A stretch of 13,992 bases of DNA, from NCBI GenBank assembly GCA_030452365.1, contig JAKDMK010000020.1:1-13992 (forward strand), written 5' to 3'. The notes beneath the pieces were generated by a model, which saw only the letters and a list, made by a program, of their open reading frames with translations, was not told where the DNA came from and did not search any database. Within the stretch, counting starts at the first letter, position 1, and every line of letters starts with the position of its first letter. Below are positions 7,715 to 13,992 of the stretch, piece after piece. The translations under genes were made by a program, and so were the position numbers. This DNA comes from Nitrococcus sp. (GTDB lineage Bacteria; Pseudomonadota; Gammaproteobacteria; Nitrococcales; Nitrococcaceae).

Positions 7715-8224
7715 TCAGCTCTCACAGCCCTTCTTCTTGTCCTTGCCTTTCGGCTCGCGCGACGCACGCTCGCGGCGGACCCTTTCGTTCAGCGCTTCAT
7801 CGTCACGCCCGGTGATGAGAAACGCGCGGCTGCGCGCGTTGTTCTTTATCTGCTGGACGAGCCCGCGGGCCATCGAAGCGGGCAGGAAGCCGTAGGCCAT
7901 GCCGCCACCCGGCACCGCGCGTAAGTCCGGCCCCGGCCAGATGAAGCGGTTGACTTCGGTGGTGATGATCCAGGACTTCTCGTCATCGAGGCGCAGGCGC
8001 TTCTTGGTGGCCTGCGGGATCTCCATCGCGCGCGCGGGGTTCTCGGGCGGTGTGTGGGTGACGGGCGCGATGTAGACTTCCGTTTCACCGTGCTCGTTGC
8101 GCCGGGTGTGGACGATTACACAAGGGCGGTCTTTTGCGCCTTCCTCGCGGCCCGCCCGCGCTTCATTCCACCACAGGTACGCGTGACGTATGACCAGCCC
8201 GATCTCGGGCGCGAACTCTCCCAT
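7715..8224 (-). CDS. PemK/MazF-like toxin of a type II toxin-antitoxin system
   Basis: A 169-aa protein assigned to the PemK/MazF (CcdB-like fold) toxins, most of which are mRNA interferases that block growth when the antitoxin is lost. The N-terminus has the family layout: a first strand (GLVIRHAYLWWNEA), then GAKDRPCVIV, matching the usual G-x-x-RP-x-hydrophobic motif, then a strand with VYIAPVTHTPP. A later stretch (WIITTEVNRFIWPGPDLR) fits the family's third conserved block. It is longer than classical MazF (about 110 aa) and has a charged Lys/Arg-rich tail (PKGKDKKKG). It starts 6 nt after the antitoxin stop codon with no obvious ribosome site of its own, implying translational coupling. 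Catalytic residues are not assigned. The specific RNA target cannot be predicted. Confidence 0.75.
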   Translation of the reverse strand: MGEFAPEIGLVIRHAYLWWNEARAGREEGAKDRPCVIVHTRRNEHGETEVYIAPVTHTPPENPARAMEIPQATKKRLRLDDEKSWIITTEVNRFIWPGPDLRAVPGGGMAYGFLPASMARGLVQQIKNNARSRAFLITGRDDEALNERVRRERASREPKGKDKKKGCES

Positions 8225-8230
8225 GATGAA

Positions 8231-8488
8231 TTACGGTTCATACTCACGGTCGAACTTCGATGCGGCTTTCGGAATCTCCACCGTACCGAGTTCGTCCACA
8301 AACTCGCGCGGAAGCTGCGAGACGTGAAAGGCTTTCTGCTCGTAGCGCCGCAGGCGCGCATAGTCCTCGGCGGCAAGCAGCACGACATCGTCGCGCCCAT
8401 GATTGGTGATGATGATGGGCTCGCGGTGCGCCAGCACGCGATAACGCCCAAACTCGCGGGTGAATTCACCGGACGTAACCTTGGTCAT
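8231..8488 (-). CDS. Phd/YefM-family antitoxin
   Basis: An 85-aa antitoxin, the usual size for Phd/YefM proteins. The N-terminal half (VTSGEFTREFGRYRVLAHREPIIITNHGRDDVVLLAAEDYARL) matches the family dimerisation and DNA-binding domain: start helix, then REP-I-x-I-T-N-H-G, then the VVLL strand and the E-D-Y helix. The C-terminal part should wrap the toxin. ATG 8488 has AGGAG 7 nt upstream. It is the first gene of a two-gene operon with the PemK/MazF-like toxin, the normal order for such pairs. Phd-type antitoxins usually repress their own operon, and repeated AACACG sites lie upstream. Pairing a Phd antitoxin with a PemK-like toxin is a known hybrid combination. Confidence 0.85.
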   Translation of the reverse strand: MTKVTSGEFTREFGRYRVLAHREPIIITNHGRDDVVLLAAEDYARLRRYEQKAFHVSQLPREFVDELGTVEIPKAASKFDREYEP

Positions 8489-8495
8489 GACAATA

Positions 8496-8500
8496 CTCCT
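8496..8500 (-). promoter_or_regulatory. Ribosome binding site of the antitoxin gene
   Basis: AGGAG on the minus strand lies 7 nt upstream of ATG 8488 and supports that start. Confidence 0.75.
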
Positions 8501-8519
8501 GACGTTCTAAAACCAAGAT

Positions 8520-8552
8520 AACACGTAAAATACCTGTTTTCTATGAAACACG
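8520..8552 (-). promoter_or_regulatory. Candidate operator/promoter of the toxin-antitoxin operon
   Basis: An AT-rich stretch in otherwise GC-rich DNA lies 32-64 bp upstream of the antitoxin ATG. It carries two direct AACACG repeats (8520-8525 and 8547-8552, 27 bp apart). Phd-type antitoxins autoregulate, so these are plausible operator half-sites. The exact -10 and -35 boxes are not clear. Confidence 0.4.
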
Positions 8553-8870
8553 CATGTTATGCGCTTTTCCAGGCGCTTGCAGGCAAATAGCGGCCAGGCC
8601 CGGCGCGGGCGGCGTGGCCCCCGTTCTCAGCGCTGCTCCGGTTTCCCGCTCGCCGCCTCCATGCAGCCACGGCGTTCTTCCGCTTGCCCAGATACGTTCT
8701 CAAGCCGTGAGACCGTATTCAAACGCCGATTCGTTTCCTCTTCCTCTTTTCTTCCGTTCGTTCAGCCCGATCCGACCATCAGAGCCTTGTCTGTGGACCG
8801 GGGAGCCGAAAGGCTCCGAACTTTGGGGAAAGGGAATCTCCCGACCGTAATGTCAAAATCGTGGACGTAC

Positions 8871-9030
8871 CGCATGGGTTAGTTAAAAGCGTGACGCGGT
8901 GGGTTGGCGAAGGCCTGCGTTTTCGAGCGGCGCGCTGCGGACTTCGCCATTATCGACGCCGGTTAGGCCTATGACAGTCGCCAGCGCAGGGTGCTGACGA
9001 CAGGCGATGATCAGCGCTTGTGTCGGTGGC
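8871..9030. repeat. Diverged direct repeat, right copy
   Basis: Partner of 7316-7473, in the same orientation about 1.55 kb away. The first 73 bp match the left copy except for a few changes and a 1-bp gap near the start; the remainder is diverged. Its minus-strand reading frame carries a stop codon where the left copy is open, which supports decay of one or both copies. Confidence 0.8.
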
Positions 9031-9115
9031 AAAGCATCGCTTGGCCGCGGCGTCTGTCGGCGCCTCGATCGTCAGCCACACCGAGCCGGCGCCGGTGATC
9101 AAGCTGGATGTGGCA

Positions 9116-9246
9116 CTGCAGATTTGTCGAACCGATATTGTCCGTCAGAGGTTCGAATCCGGCAGGGGTCGGCCAATGAGCAGGGACCATTGCTACGTGA
9201 CGCCTTGACGCCTTGACGCCTTGACGGTTTGGCGCGCCCGAGAGGA
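9116..9246. repeat. tRNA-Arg-derived repeat unit A
   Basis: A 131-bp unit repeated at 9319-9457. In order it contains CTGCAGATT, a 17-nt copy of the tRNA-Arg T-arm in plus orientation (9144-9160), GGCAGGGGTCGGCCA, three CGCCTTGA octamers (9201-9224), and TGGCGCGCCCGAGAGGA (9230-9246), which equals the antisense of the 3' end of tRNA-Arg(CCG). It looks like an attachment-site copy left by integration or duplication at the tRNA. Confidence 0.8.
9201..9224. repeat. Tandem octamer (CGCCTTGA)3
   Basis: Three perfect head-to-tail octamers within unit A. The matching position in unit B has four, so copy number has changed between the two units. Confidence 0.9.
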
Positions 9247-9318
9247 GTGATCGCAGCAGATCCTTGTGCTGCGCCCCTTCGGGCGGCTTGCTTCGCTGCG
9301 CCGTCCAAATCTGCTTTC

Positions 9319-9507
<189 letters not shown>

Positions 9508-9517
<10 letters not shown>

Positions 9518-9669
9518 TGTGACCCGAGTACGATACCCTGAAGACCGACTGTGTCCAAGCGAAAATCACACCACATCTTGGCAGTGTTCATGGCCGCTAG
9601 TTCCTTATTTGCCGCGAGCCGCGCCAAATGGTCGTCAAACCGTTCGTCGGCCTTGCGCAGCGCAATCAT
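9508..9669 (-). CDS. Small hypothetical ORF coupled to the CDF exporter (53 aa)
   Basis: A short open frame whose ATG overlaps the CDF stop codon as ATGA, a classical sign of translational coupling. The product (starting [23 protein letters not shown]) looks protein-like: an amphipathic charged helix in the first half, then [18 protein letters not shown], with one Cys. No signal or membrane segment is seen and I do not recognise a family. The stop codon TAG lies inside the 5' end of the tRNA-Arg gene, so the natural C-terminus may have been lost or replaced when the tRNA region rearranged. It may also be a chance reading frame, since it is short and no homologue can be checked here. Confidence 0.4.
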
Positions 9670-10601
9670 CGTGACCGATGTTGACCGCGGCGGGAGGTTT
9701 TCAACTCGCGTACTACATCACTTAGCGGCTTGAAGGTGATGTCCGCGGCGGGCTCGGGCTGAATAGTGGTATGAGTAATCTCGTACTCGCGCTTGAGTAG
9801 TTCTTGTATGGTGGCCAACAGCTGCGGCCAGCGCTGCATGTCGCGGATATAGATATGCGCCGACAGCGCATGGCTACCCGATGCGAGCGTCCAAATGTGC
9901 AAATCATGCACCTCCTCCACGCCCTGGAGCGCAGCCAGCGCCCGTCCGACTTCGGCAAGGTTCACGTGCGGCGGGACCCCCTCGAGAAACACATGTAGGA
10001 CCTCGAATAGGAGCTTGCTGGTCGAGCCTAGGATCAGTAACCCGATCACCAGCGATAGTAGCGGATCGATGGTTGTCCAGCCGGTGAAATAGACGACGGC
10101 GCCGCTCGACAGCGCCGCGGCCGAGCCCAGCAGATCGCCCAGCACATGCAAGATTGCCCCTCGGCTATTGAAGCTCTTCGCACCTCCGTGAAGCACCCGC
10201 AGCACCAGCAGGTTCACGCTTAGACCTACGGCGGCGATGATCATTACCATGCCCCCGGCAACCGGCTGCGGGTCGGCGAATCGCTGCACGGCCGCATAGG
10301 CGAGCCAGCCGGCTATGCCAAGCATGAACAGGGAATTGACCAAACCGCCAAGCAGCTCGAAGCGCTGCAGCCCATAGGAATGCCGTGTCGTTGGCGGAGA
10401 ACGGCTGAGCCAGGCCGCCAGCGCACCGAAGCCAAGGGCAAGCGAATCCGTGGCCATGTGACCGGCATCCGCCAGCAGGGCGAGTGAGCCCGAGAGCGCT
10501 CCGCCGATCGCCTCGACAACGGCGAACACAAGGGTCAGGGCCAGGCTCCATAGCAGGGGGCCGATATTGCCAATTTGTCGCGGGAGGGTATGGGGTGGCA
10601 T
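9666..10601 (-). CDS. Cation diffusion facilitator metal exporter (ZitB/CzcD-like)
   Basis: A 311-aa inner-membrane antiporter of the CDF family, exporting divalent metals such as Zn, Cd or Co from the cytoplasm in exchange for protons. Six membrane segments span about residues 14-205. The metal-binding pair of HxxxD motifs is present: His48-Asp52 in TM2 (LLADAGHMATDSLALG) and His152-Asp156 in TM5 (HVLGDLLGSAAAL). His at the first position favours Zn/Cd over Mn/Fe types. The C-terminal cytoplasmic domain (VHDLHIWTLASGSHALSAHI) is the usual ferredoxin-like fold. Unlike ZitB or CzcD there is no His-rich N-terminal tail. No ribosome site stands out before ATG 10601. It is divergent from a small exported protein with His and Cys residues, and a small ORF overlaps its stop codon. 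Confidence 0.92.
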   Translation of the reverse strand: MPPHTLPRQIGNIGPLLWSLALTLVFAVVEAIGGALSGSLALLADAGHMATDSLALGFGALAAWLSRSPPTTRHSYGLQRFELLGGLVNSLFMLGIAGWLAYAAVQRFADPQPVAGGMVMIIAAVGLSVNLLVLRVLHGGAKSFNSRGAILHVLGDLLGSAAALSSGAVVYFTGWTTIDPLLSLVIGLLILGSTSKLLFEVLHVFLEGVPPHVNLAEVGRALAALQGVEEVHDLHIWTLASGSHALSAHIYIRDMQRWPQLLATIQELLKREYEITHTTIQPEPAADITFKPLSDVVRELKTSRRGQHRSR

Positions 10602-10979
10602 CGGGGATTATTTGCTCAAGTCGCTATGCGCACACTAGGAACGGGTTTGCAGATCGTCTGCGATGCAGTCCGTAAATCCGGGCCGGTGTGCATCGTTCGC
10701 GCGCGCGGACCGCGTCGGTTAGAAAGGGCATTGACTAGGATAAAACCGGCGCGTTCCATACGCTACTAGGAACCGGCTAGCGCGATGCCGCCCATCCGAC
10801 CACACCTCGGATAATCGCGGCCGATGGGCGTTTACCTGATTCCCAAGCGGAGGAACGTTACTGTCCGCCCGATGGTCTATGATTTCAACGGGGATAGTGT
10901 GGGGCCTCGGCCCGGGAAGATAATACAACAGTTCAGCAGCCGGGCCTCTCGATCAATCCATGCAAACGGAGATTTAGCG
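10602..10979. other. Divergent promoter region of CDF and small exported protein
   Basis: A 378-bp gap between divergent genes. A GATAAT sequence (10919-10924) could be the -10 box for the rightward gene, but no good -35 is seen. No MerR-type spaced palindrome that would point to metal control is evident. Confidence 0.35.
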
Positions 10980-11405
10980 ATGCGCAGACAGTTGTCAATT
11001 CGACTCGGCTTCTCATTCACCCTCGCGATGGGCCTATTCGCTTCTGGCTTTGTATACGCAAGCCACGGCACCAAGGAGATCGACACAGCCATAGAACATG
11101 CCAGTCTCGCCAGCGACGCGGATAGGGTGAACCAAATTCAGGCGCACCTTCAGCACGCACTCAACTGCCTGGTTGGCGAGCAGGGCGAGGGTTATGATGC
11201 CTCGGCTGTCAATCCCTGCAAGGGCATGGGGCAGGGTGCGATCAACGATATGCACGGAGACGATTCGGCGACCCGCATGCTGGAGCAGGCCGCGGCCCTC
11301 GCCCGAATCGGCACCCAGGTCAAGTCGGAAGATGCCGCGGAGGAAATTGCCGAGGCCGTCGAGGAGCTGTTGGAGGAGGCGAAGCAGCAAAGCGGCGGGT
11401 CGTAA
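10980..11405 (+). CDS. Small exported protein with His/Cys residues, unknown function
   Basis: A 141-aa protein with a clear signal peptide (Arg-rich start, hydrophobic residues 9-24, Val-Tyr-Ala cleavage site after residue 27), so probably periplasmic. ATG 10980 has CGGAG 7 nt upstream, which favours it over the longer open frame from 10824. The mature part is helical: an N-terminal helix with His29, His40, His56 and His59, a central GEGYDAS-x-x-NPCKGMGQGAI segment with Cys63 and Cys80 that could form a disulfide, and a strongly acidic C-terminal helix (EDAAEEIAEAVEELLEEAKQ). I do not recognise a named family. It is divergent from the CDF metal exporter, and its His, Cys and acidic residues would suit metal binding, but that role is inference. 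Confidence 0.75.
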   Translation: MRRQLSIRLGFSFTLAMGLFASGFVYASHGTKEIDTAIEHASLASDADRVNQIQAHLQHALNCLVGEQGEGYDASAVNPCKGMGQGAINDMHGDDSATRMLEQAAALARIGTQVKSEDAAEEIAEAVEELLEEAKQQSGGS

Positions 11406-11500
11406 CGAGGCCCTGGATCGCTGCCCCGGAGTAGCCCATGAATCCCGCCGCTTTCGGTGCAATGTTTCGTCACCCCGGCGTAGGACGGGGTCAATCTTAG

Positions 11501-11526
11501 TAGGGGCACGGCGTGCCGTGCCCCTA
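11501..11526. terminator. Bidirectional terminator-like hairpin
   Basis: A perfect 12-bp inverted repeat, TAGGGGCACGGC-GT-GCCGTGCCCCTA, lies between two convergent genes. Only short T or A runs flank it, so strength is uncertain, but its position and stability fit a shared terminator. Confidence 0.65.
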
Positions 11527-11563
11527 GGGTTTCTCCTAATGCCCGGAGTATCCCGGCACCGGC

Positions 11564-12577
11564 TTAGGGCTTGATTTCGACTGGGCGCGGGTCCGGCGGA
11601 GCCATGAACTCCGGCCCGACCGGGGCGGTGATGTGCCGAGCTAGGATCTCGTCGATGGCTGTCATTGCTTCTTGATCGAGCTCCCAAGCCATTACCTCGG
11701 GCACTGGATCCAGCTGCTCGGGTCGCCGAGCACCCCAGAGCGCCACCGTAAGGCCGGGTTGATCGAGCAGCCAACGCAGAGCCAAGGCCAGGACATTCTT
11801 GCCATAGCGTTGTCTTGCCAGCTCGTCCAGTGCCTGCACCGCGGTGAGATACTGCTCGAAGCGCGGCGGCTGGAATTTCGGGTCGATCCGGCGCAGATCG
11901 TCCCCGTAAAAGGTACTATCCCGGCTCATCTTGCCGCTGAGCAGACCCCGGCACAGCGCGCCATACGTGATCGTGGCGATTCCCTGGTGGCGGCAGTAGG
12001 GCAGCACGTCCTGTTCGATAGCACGTTCGAAGAGATTGTAAGGTGGCTGATTGGCATGCAGTGGTGCCGCCTCGCGGAAATAATCCATCTGCTCGGGAGA
12101 GAAATTCGAAACGCCGATCGCGCGGATCTTGCCGGCTTGGTAGAGCGTCGCCATGGCTTTTGCCGTCTCCTCGATCGGCGTCATCGAATCCGGCCAATGG
12201 ATTTGGTAGAGATCGATGTAGTCCGTTTGCAACCGCCGCAGCGAATCGTCGATCTCCTGCATGATGCGCTTGCGGCTTGCGTTGCGCCAAAGCTTGCTCT
12301 GGTCCTGCGACCATTCGATCGCAACCTTGGTGGCGAGCACGACGCGCGCGCGGCGACCCCCCTGCGCCAGCGCACGCCCGATGATTTCCTCTGAGCGGCC
12401 GAAGCCGTAGGCGGGCGCCGTGTCGATGAAGGTGATGCCCTCATCGATTGCACGCTGGATGGTCCCGATGGCAGCCCGCTCGTCGCTGCCGCCCCACATC
12501 CAGCCCCCGATCGCCCAGGTGCCCAGCCCGATCCTCGAGACCTCTATGCCGGTATCGGCGAGGGTTGTCTTCTCCAT
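11564..12577 (-). CDS. Aldo/keto reductase
   Basis: A 337-aa cytoplasmic NAD(P)H-dependent oxidoreductase with a (beta/alpha)8 barrel that reduces aldehydes or ketones to alcohols. All four catalytic residues are present: Asp52 and Tyr57 (FIDTAPAYG), Lys84 (LATKVA) and His127 (YQIHWPD). The N-terminal GLGTWAIGG and the GVSNF motif near residue 157 are family hallmarks. The C-terminal LDQPGLTVALWGARRPEQL corresponds to the cofactor-phosphate-binding region. ATG 12577 has GGAGG 5 nt upstream. Length and motifs suggest the broad-specificity YajO/Tas/AKR11-13-like branch, but the substrate cannot be told. It lies downstream of two haemoglobin genes on the same strand, separated by 123 bp from the nearer one, so cotranscription is possible but unproven. 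Confidence 0.93.
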   Translation of the reverse strand: MEKTTLADTGIEVSRIGLGTWAIGGWMWGGSDERAAIGTIQRAIDEGITFIDTAPAYGFGRSEEIIGRALAQGGRRARVVLATKVAIEWSQDQSKLWRNASRKRIMQEIDDSLRRLQTDYIDLYQIHWPDSMTPIEETAKAMATLYQAGKIRAIGVSNFSPEQMDYFREAAPLHANQPPYNLFERAIEQDVLPYCRHQGIATITYGALCRGLLSGKMSRDSTFYGDDLRRIDPKFQPPRFEQYLTAVQALDELARQRYGKNVLALALRWLLDQPGLTVALWGARRPEQLDPVPEVMAWELDQEAMTAIDEILARHITAPVGPEFMAPPDPRPVEIKP

Positions 12578-12700
12578 GAGCGCCTCCGCGTCTGCACTCG
12601 TGTGGCGATTTGCCAGCCTAACTTTTGGTCACTTTGACAGGCCGGATCAATCCGCGCCACTGCAGGCAGCGGGGGCAGTCAGGGGCTCCGCGCGAGGTGA

Positions 12701-13084
12701 CTAGGGCCCCGGTTTCCACTCGCCGAGCATACGGATGGAACGTCCCATGTGTTCGGCGCGCTGATACCACTGCGCCGCCAACTCCGATTCGAGATGCTCT
12801 TTGAGGGTGGATTGAAATAGCGCGAGCCAATCATCTACCAGCGCATCGCTGATCCCGATCGGCAGGTGTGTGGATGCCACGCGGTAGTGGTCATCCCGAT
12901 AGCGCTCGCCGCCTAGACTGATCCACCAGAAATGACTCAGGCGCGCCTTATGCTCTGGCCAGTCCGTGACGCGCGTGAAGGGCTCGGCAAGGGTGGGATG
13001 GCGCTGTATGCGGTTGTAGAAATCATCCACGACTTGGCAGATAGCCTCAAGGCCGATGGCGGTGTGCGTGTCGCGCTGGCGCAT
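12701..13084 (-). CDS. Group III truncated haemoglobin, copy 1
   Basis: A 127-aa haem protein of the group III (P) truncated haemoglobins, small two-over-two globins that bind oxygen or nitric oxide. By alignment from memory to Campylobacter Ctb, the key residues are B10 Tyr23, E7 His45 (WPEHKARLSHFW), proximal F8 His73 (STHLPIG) and G8 Trp86 (DDWLALF). All four match the Ctb haem pocket, so it should bind haem and ligands. Its size fits the family. ATG 13084 is preceded by a good -10/-35 promoter and an inverted repeat, suggesting regulated transcription. It is about 70% identical by hand count to the neighbouring copy 2, indicating tandem duplication. The ligand in this organism is not known; nitric oxide or oxygen handling are the usual suggestions. 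Confidence 0.9.
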   Translation of the reverse strand: MRQRDTHTAIGLEAICQVVDDFYNRIQRHPTLAEPFTRVTDWPEHKARLSHFWWISLGGERYRDDHYRVASTHLPIGISDALVDDWLALFQSTLKEHLESELAAQWYQRAEHMGRSIRMLGEWKPGP

Positions 13085-13089
13085 ATTGC

Positions 13090-13114
13090 ATCCATCTGTT
13101 CCGTAAAGATGGAT
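13090..13114. promoter_or_regulatory. Inverted repeat next to the haemoglobin promoter
   Basis: ATCCATCT and AGATGGAT, 8 bp each with a 9-bp spacer, lie between the -10 box and ATG 13084 of haemoglobin copy 1. The position fits an operator or a 5'-UTR hairpin. The overlapping AAGATGGATCT (13106-13116) resembles an NsrR half-site (consensus AAGATGCATTT-like), but imperfectly. Confidence 0.4.
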
Positions 13115-13116
13115 CT

Positions 13117-13145
13117 ATTATACTGTTAAAAGGACGGGTGGCCAA
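13117..13145 (-). promoter_or_regulatory. Sigma70-type promoter of haemoglobin copy 1
   Basis: On the minus strand, TTGGCC (13140-13145) and a consensus TATAAT (13117-13122) are separated by 17 bp. The start codon is 32 bp beyond the -10 box, leaving a short leader that carries the inverted repeat. Confidence 0.65.
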
Positions 13146-13264
13146 GACCGCGTATACTGCCATTGCGCTCTGGGGCGATCGCCTTAGGGAAACGCTGATA
13201 TGTGTGTCACACCGGCGAAGACTATCCGGGCCCCGATCCGCGGGCCGATATCCAGTGCTTTGTC

Positions 13265-13284
13265 ACCTCGGCCTAGGTCGAGGT
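13265..13284. repeat. 20-bp near-perfect palindrome
   Basis: ACCTCGGCCTAGGTCGAGGT pairs with itself at all but one position pair. It lies downstream of haemoglobin copy 2, in a cluster with CCCCG-GAAAT-CGGGG (13295-13309) and CCCCGATTGGGG (from about 13322). Together they could terminate copy 2 transcription, although no T-run follows. Confidence 0.45.
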
Positions 13285-13375
13285 CCACTTTAGTCCCCGG
13301 AAATCGGGGCAGTCGGATAGGTGCCCCGATTGGGGAAAACATTGATAATTCTAGTGCCACTCGTGTCTTGCGCAG

Positions 13376-13780
13376 CTACCGTGGATGGCCCGATCCCGAT
13401 TGCCCTCTCGCTTTCATTTGGGCCAGCATGCGGATGGATTGGCCTAATTGCTCTGCATACTCATACCAAAATTCGGCCTGCTCCGGACTGAGATGATCAT
13501 CGAGTGTGGTTCGAAATAGCGCCAGCCAGTCGTCCACCAGTGCGTTGGTGATCCCGATGGGCCCGTGCTTGGCGAGGACATGGTACTGGTCGTTACGATA
13601 GCGCTCGCCGCCCAGGGTGATCCACCAGAAATGGCTCAGACGAGCAATGTGCTCGGGCCAGTCCTGAACGCGCTCAAATGGCTCGGCGAGTGTGGGATGG
13701 TGCTGTACGCGGCCGTAGAAGTCATCCACAACGCGACACACGGCCTCGTGCTCGATGCCTTTATGCGTACGCTGGCCCAT
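13376..13780 (-). CDS. Group III truncated haemoglobin, copy 2
   Basis: A 134-aa group III truncated haemoglobin paralogous to copy 1, with the same haem-pocket residues: B10 Tyr22, E7 His44 (WPEHIARLSHFW), F8 His72 (AKHGPIG) and G8 Trp85. Over the aligned 108 residues about 76 match copy 1. Differences cluster before the proximal His (RVAST versus HVLAK) and in the last helices, and the C-terminal tail is longer (KARGQSGSGHPR). ATG 13780 has no clear ribosome site, but the N-terminus aligns with copy 1. A TACACT sequence upstream is a weak -10 candidate. The 291-bp gap to copy 1 holds several palindromes and copy 1's own promoter, so the two genes are probably not one transcript. Confidence 0.9.
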   Translation of the reverse strand: MGQRTHKGIEHEAVCRVVDDFYGRVQHHPTLAEPFERVQDWPEHIARLSHFWWITLGGERYRNDQYHVLAKHGPIGITNALVDDWLALFRTTLDDHLSPEQAEFWYEYAEQLGQSIRMLAQMKARGQSGSGHPR

Positions 13781-13847
13781 GGCGGAATTGCCTATGTCGG
13801 AAGTGTAGCGAAATGATACGTGGAATAACGCGCATGTCCAAGAGGTT

Positions 13848-13935
13848 TAGGGGTCAAGTCTAGTATTGTGCATTTAGCGGATGATGCGAGGCAGGCCAAA
13901 GATGGGTAAATGCATAATACTAGACTTGACCCCTA
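13848..13935. mobile_element. REPIN/MITE-like palindromic element
   Basis: An 88-bp element with 29-nt inverted arms (13848-13876 and 13907-13935) that match at 28 of 29 positions, around a 30-bp centre. The arms begin TAGGGGTCAAGTCTAGTATT. GGGGTCAAGTCT-type ends are typical of repeats mobilised by IS200-like REP-associated tyrosine transposases (established knowledge, from memory). No transposase is in the window. Confidence 0.7.
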
Positions 13936-13992
13936 TCTTCTGCCCGCGGGGGCGTTGTTCGGCCCGCGTGCAGGGATCCGGCGTGTGCCTTC
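13936..13992. other. Window end, nothing identified
   Basis: GC-rich sequence to the end of the window, with no open frame long enough to call. Confidence 0.4.

Noticed and set aside
9144..9175. Apparent second tRNA on the plus strand
   Set aside because: The T-loop GTTCGAATC and a CCA-like end are present, but the T-stem does not pair and no acceptor, D or anticodon arms exist upstream.
9007..9216. Short plus-strand ORFs across repeat unit A
   Set aside because: They run through the tRNA-derived repeat, and the GFEP/GIRT-like peptides on the opposite strand are typical spurious translations of antisense T-arm sequence.
11438..11500. 20-codon ORF after the small exported protein, with GGAG upstream
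   Set aside because: Too short to support, and it runs directly into the terminator hairpin.
11672..12394. 240-aa plus-strand open frame
   Set aside because: Antisense shadow of the aldo/keto reductase, whose catalytic motifs are intact on the minus strand.
13174..13198. GGCGATCGCC palindrome followed by an IS-end-like TTAGGGAAACGCTGATA
   Set aside because: Only one end is seen and no matching terminal repeat or transposase was found nearby.

Overview
The window is GC-rich chromosomal DNA. It probably comes from a gammaproteobacterium, perhaps a sulfur-oxidising or metal-exposed lineage. That reading rests on the opgGH glucan operon, the encoded-CCA tRNA-Arg(CCG), a DsrE-family protein, a Zn/Cd-type CDF exporter and two group III truncated haemoglobins. 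No species can be named from the sequence alone.

Layout. Positions 1-776 hold no convincing gene. opgG and opgH (777-4284, +) form an operon for osmoregulated periplasmic glucans and end at a strong hairpin. A DsrE-family protein and a thioredoxin with a WCAPC active site follow on the same strand (4465-5223). A predicted outer-membrane beta-barrel protein (5266-6798) converges on them. The 716-bp gap after it carries a promoter-like box, a two-part stem-loop and a terminator-like hairpin, which together could be a small RNA.

The middle (about 7300-9520) is an accessory region. A diverged direct repeat of about 160 bp brackets a small hypothetical gene and a Phd/YefM-PemK/MazF-type toxin-antitoxin pair. 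Next come two copies of a 131-139 bp unit made of tRNA-Arg-derived pieces and (CGCCTTGA)n octamers, the second ending in the intact tRNA-Arg(CCG) gene. This looks like the scar of integration or duplication at a tRNA attachment site. The octamers and a 17-nt perfect complement of the tRNA T-arm lie directly downstream of the tRNA 3' end.

The right part is metabolic: a CDF metal exporter with a coupled small ORF overlapping its stop codon, a divergent small exported protein with His and Cys residues, an aldo/keto reductase, and tandem paralogous group III truncated haemoglobins. The first haemoglobin has a clear sigma70-type promoter and an inverted repeat next to it. The window ends with an 88-bp palindromic REPIN/MITE-like element.

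The strongest candidates for undescribed biology are the tRNA-Arg trailer and duplicated units, the repeat-bracketed toxin-antitoxin cassette, the possible small RNA near 7036-7145 and the small ORF coupled to the CDF exporter. None is proven by sequence alone.
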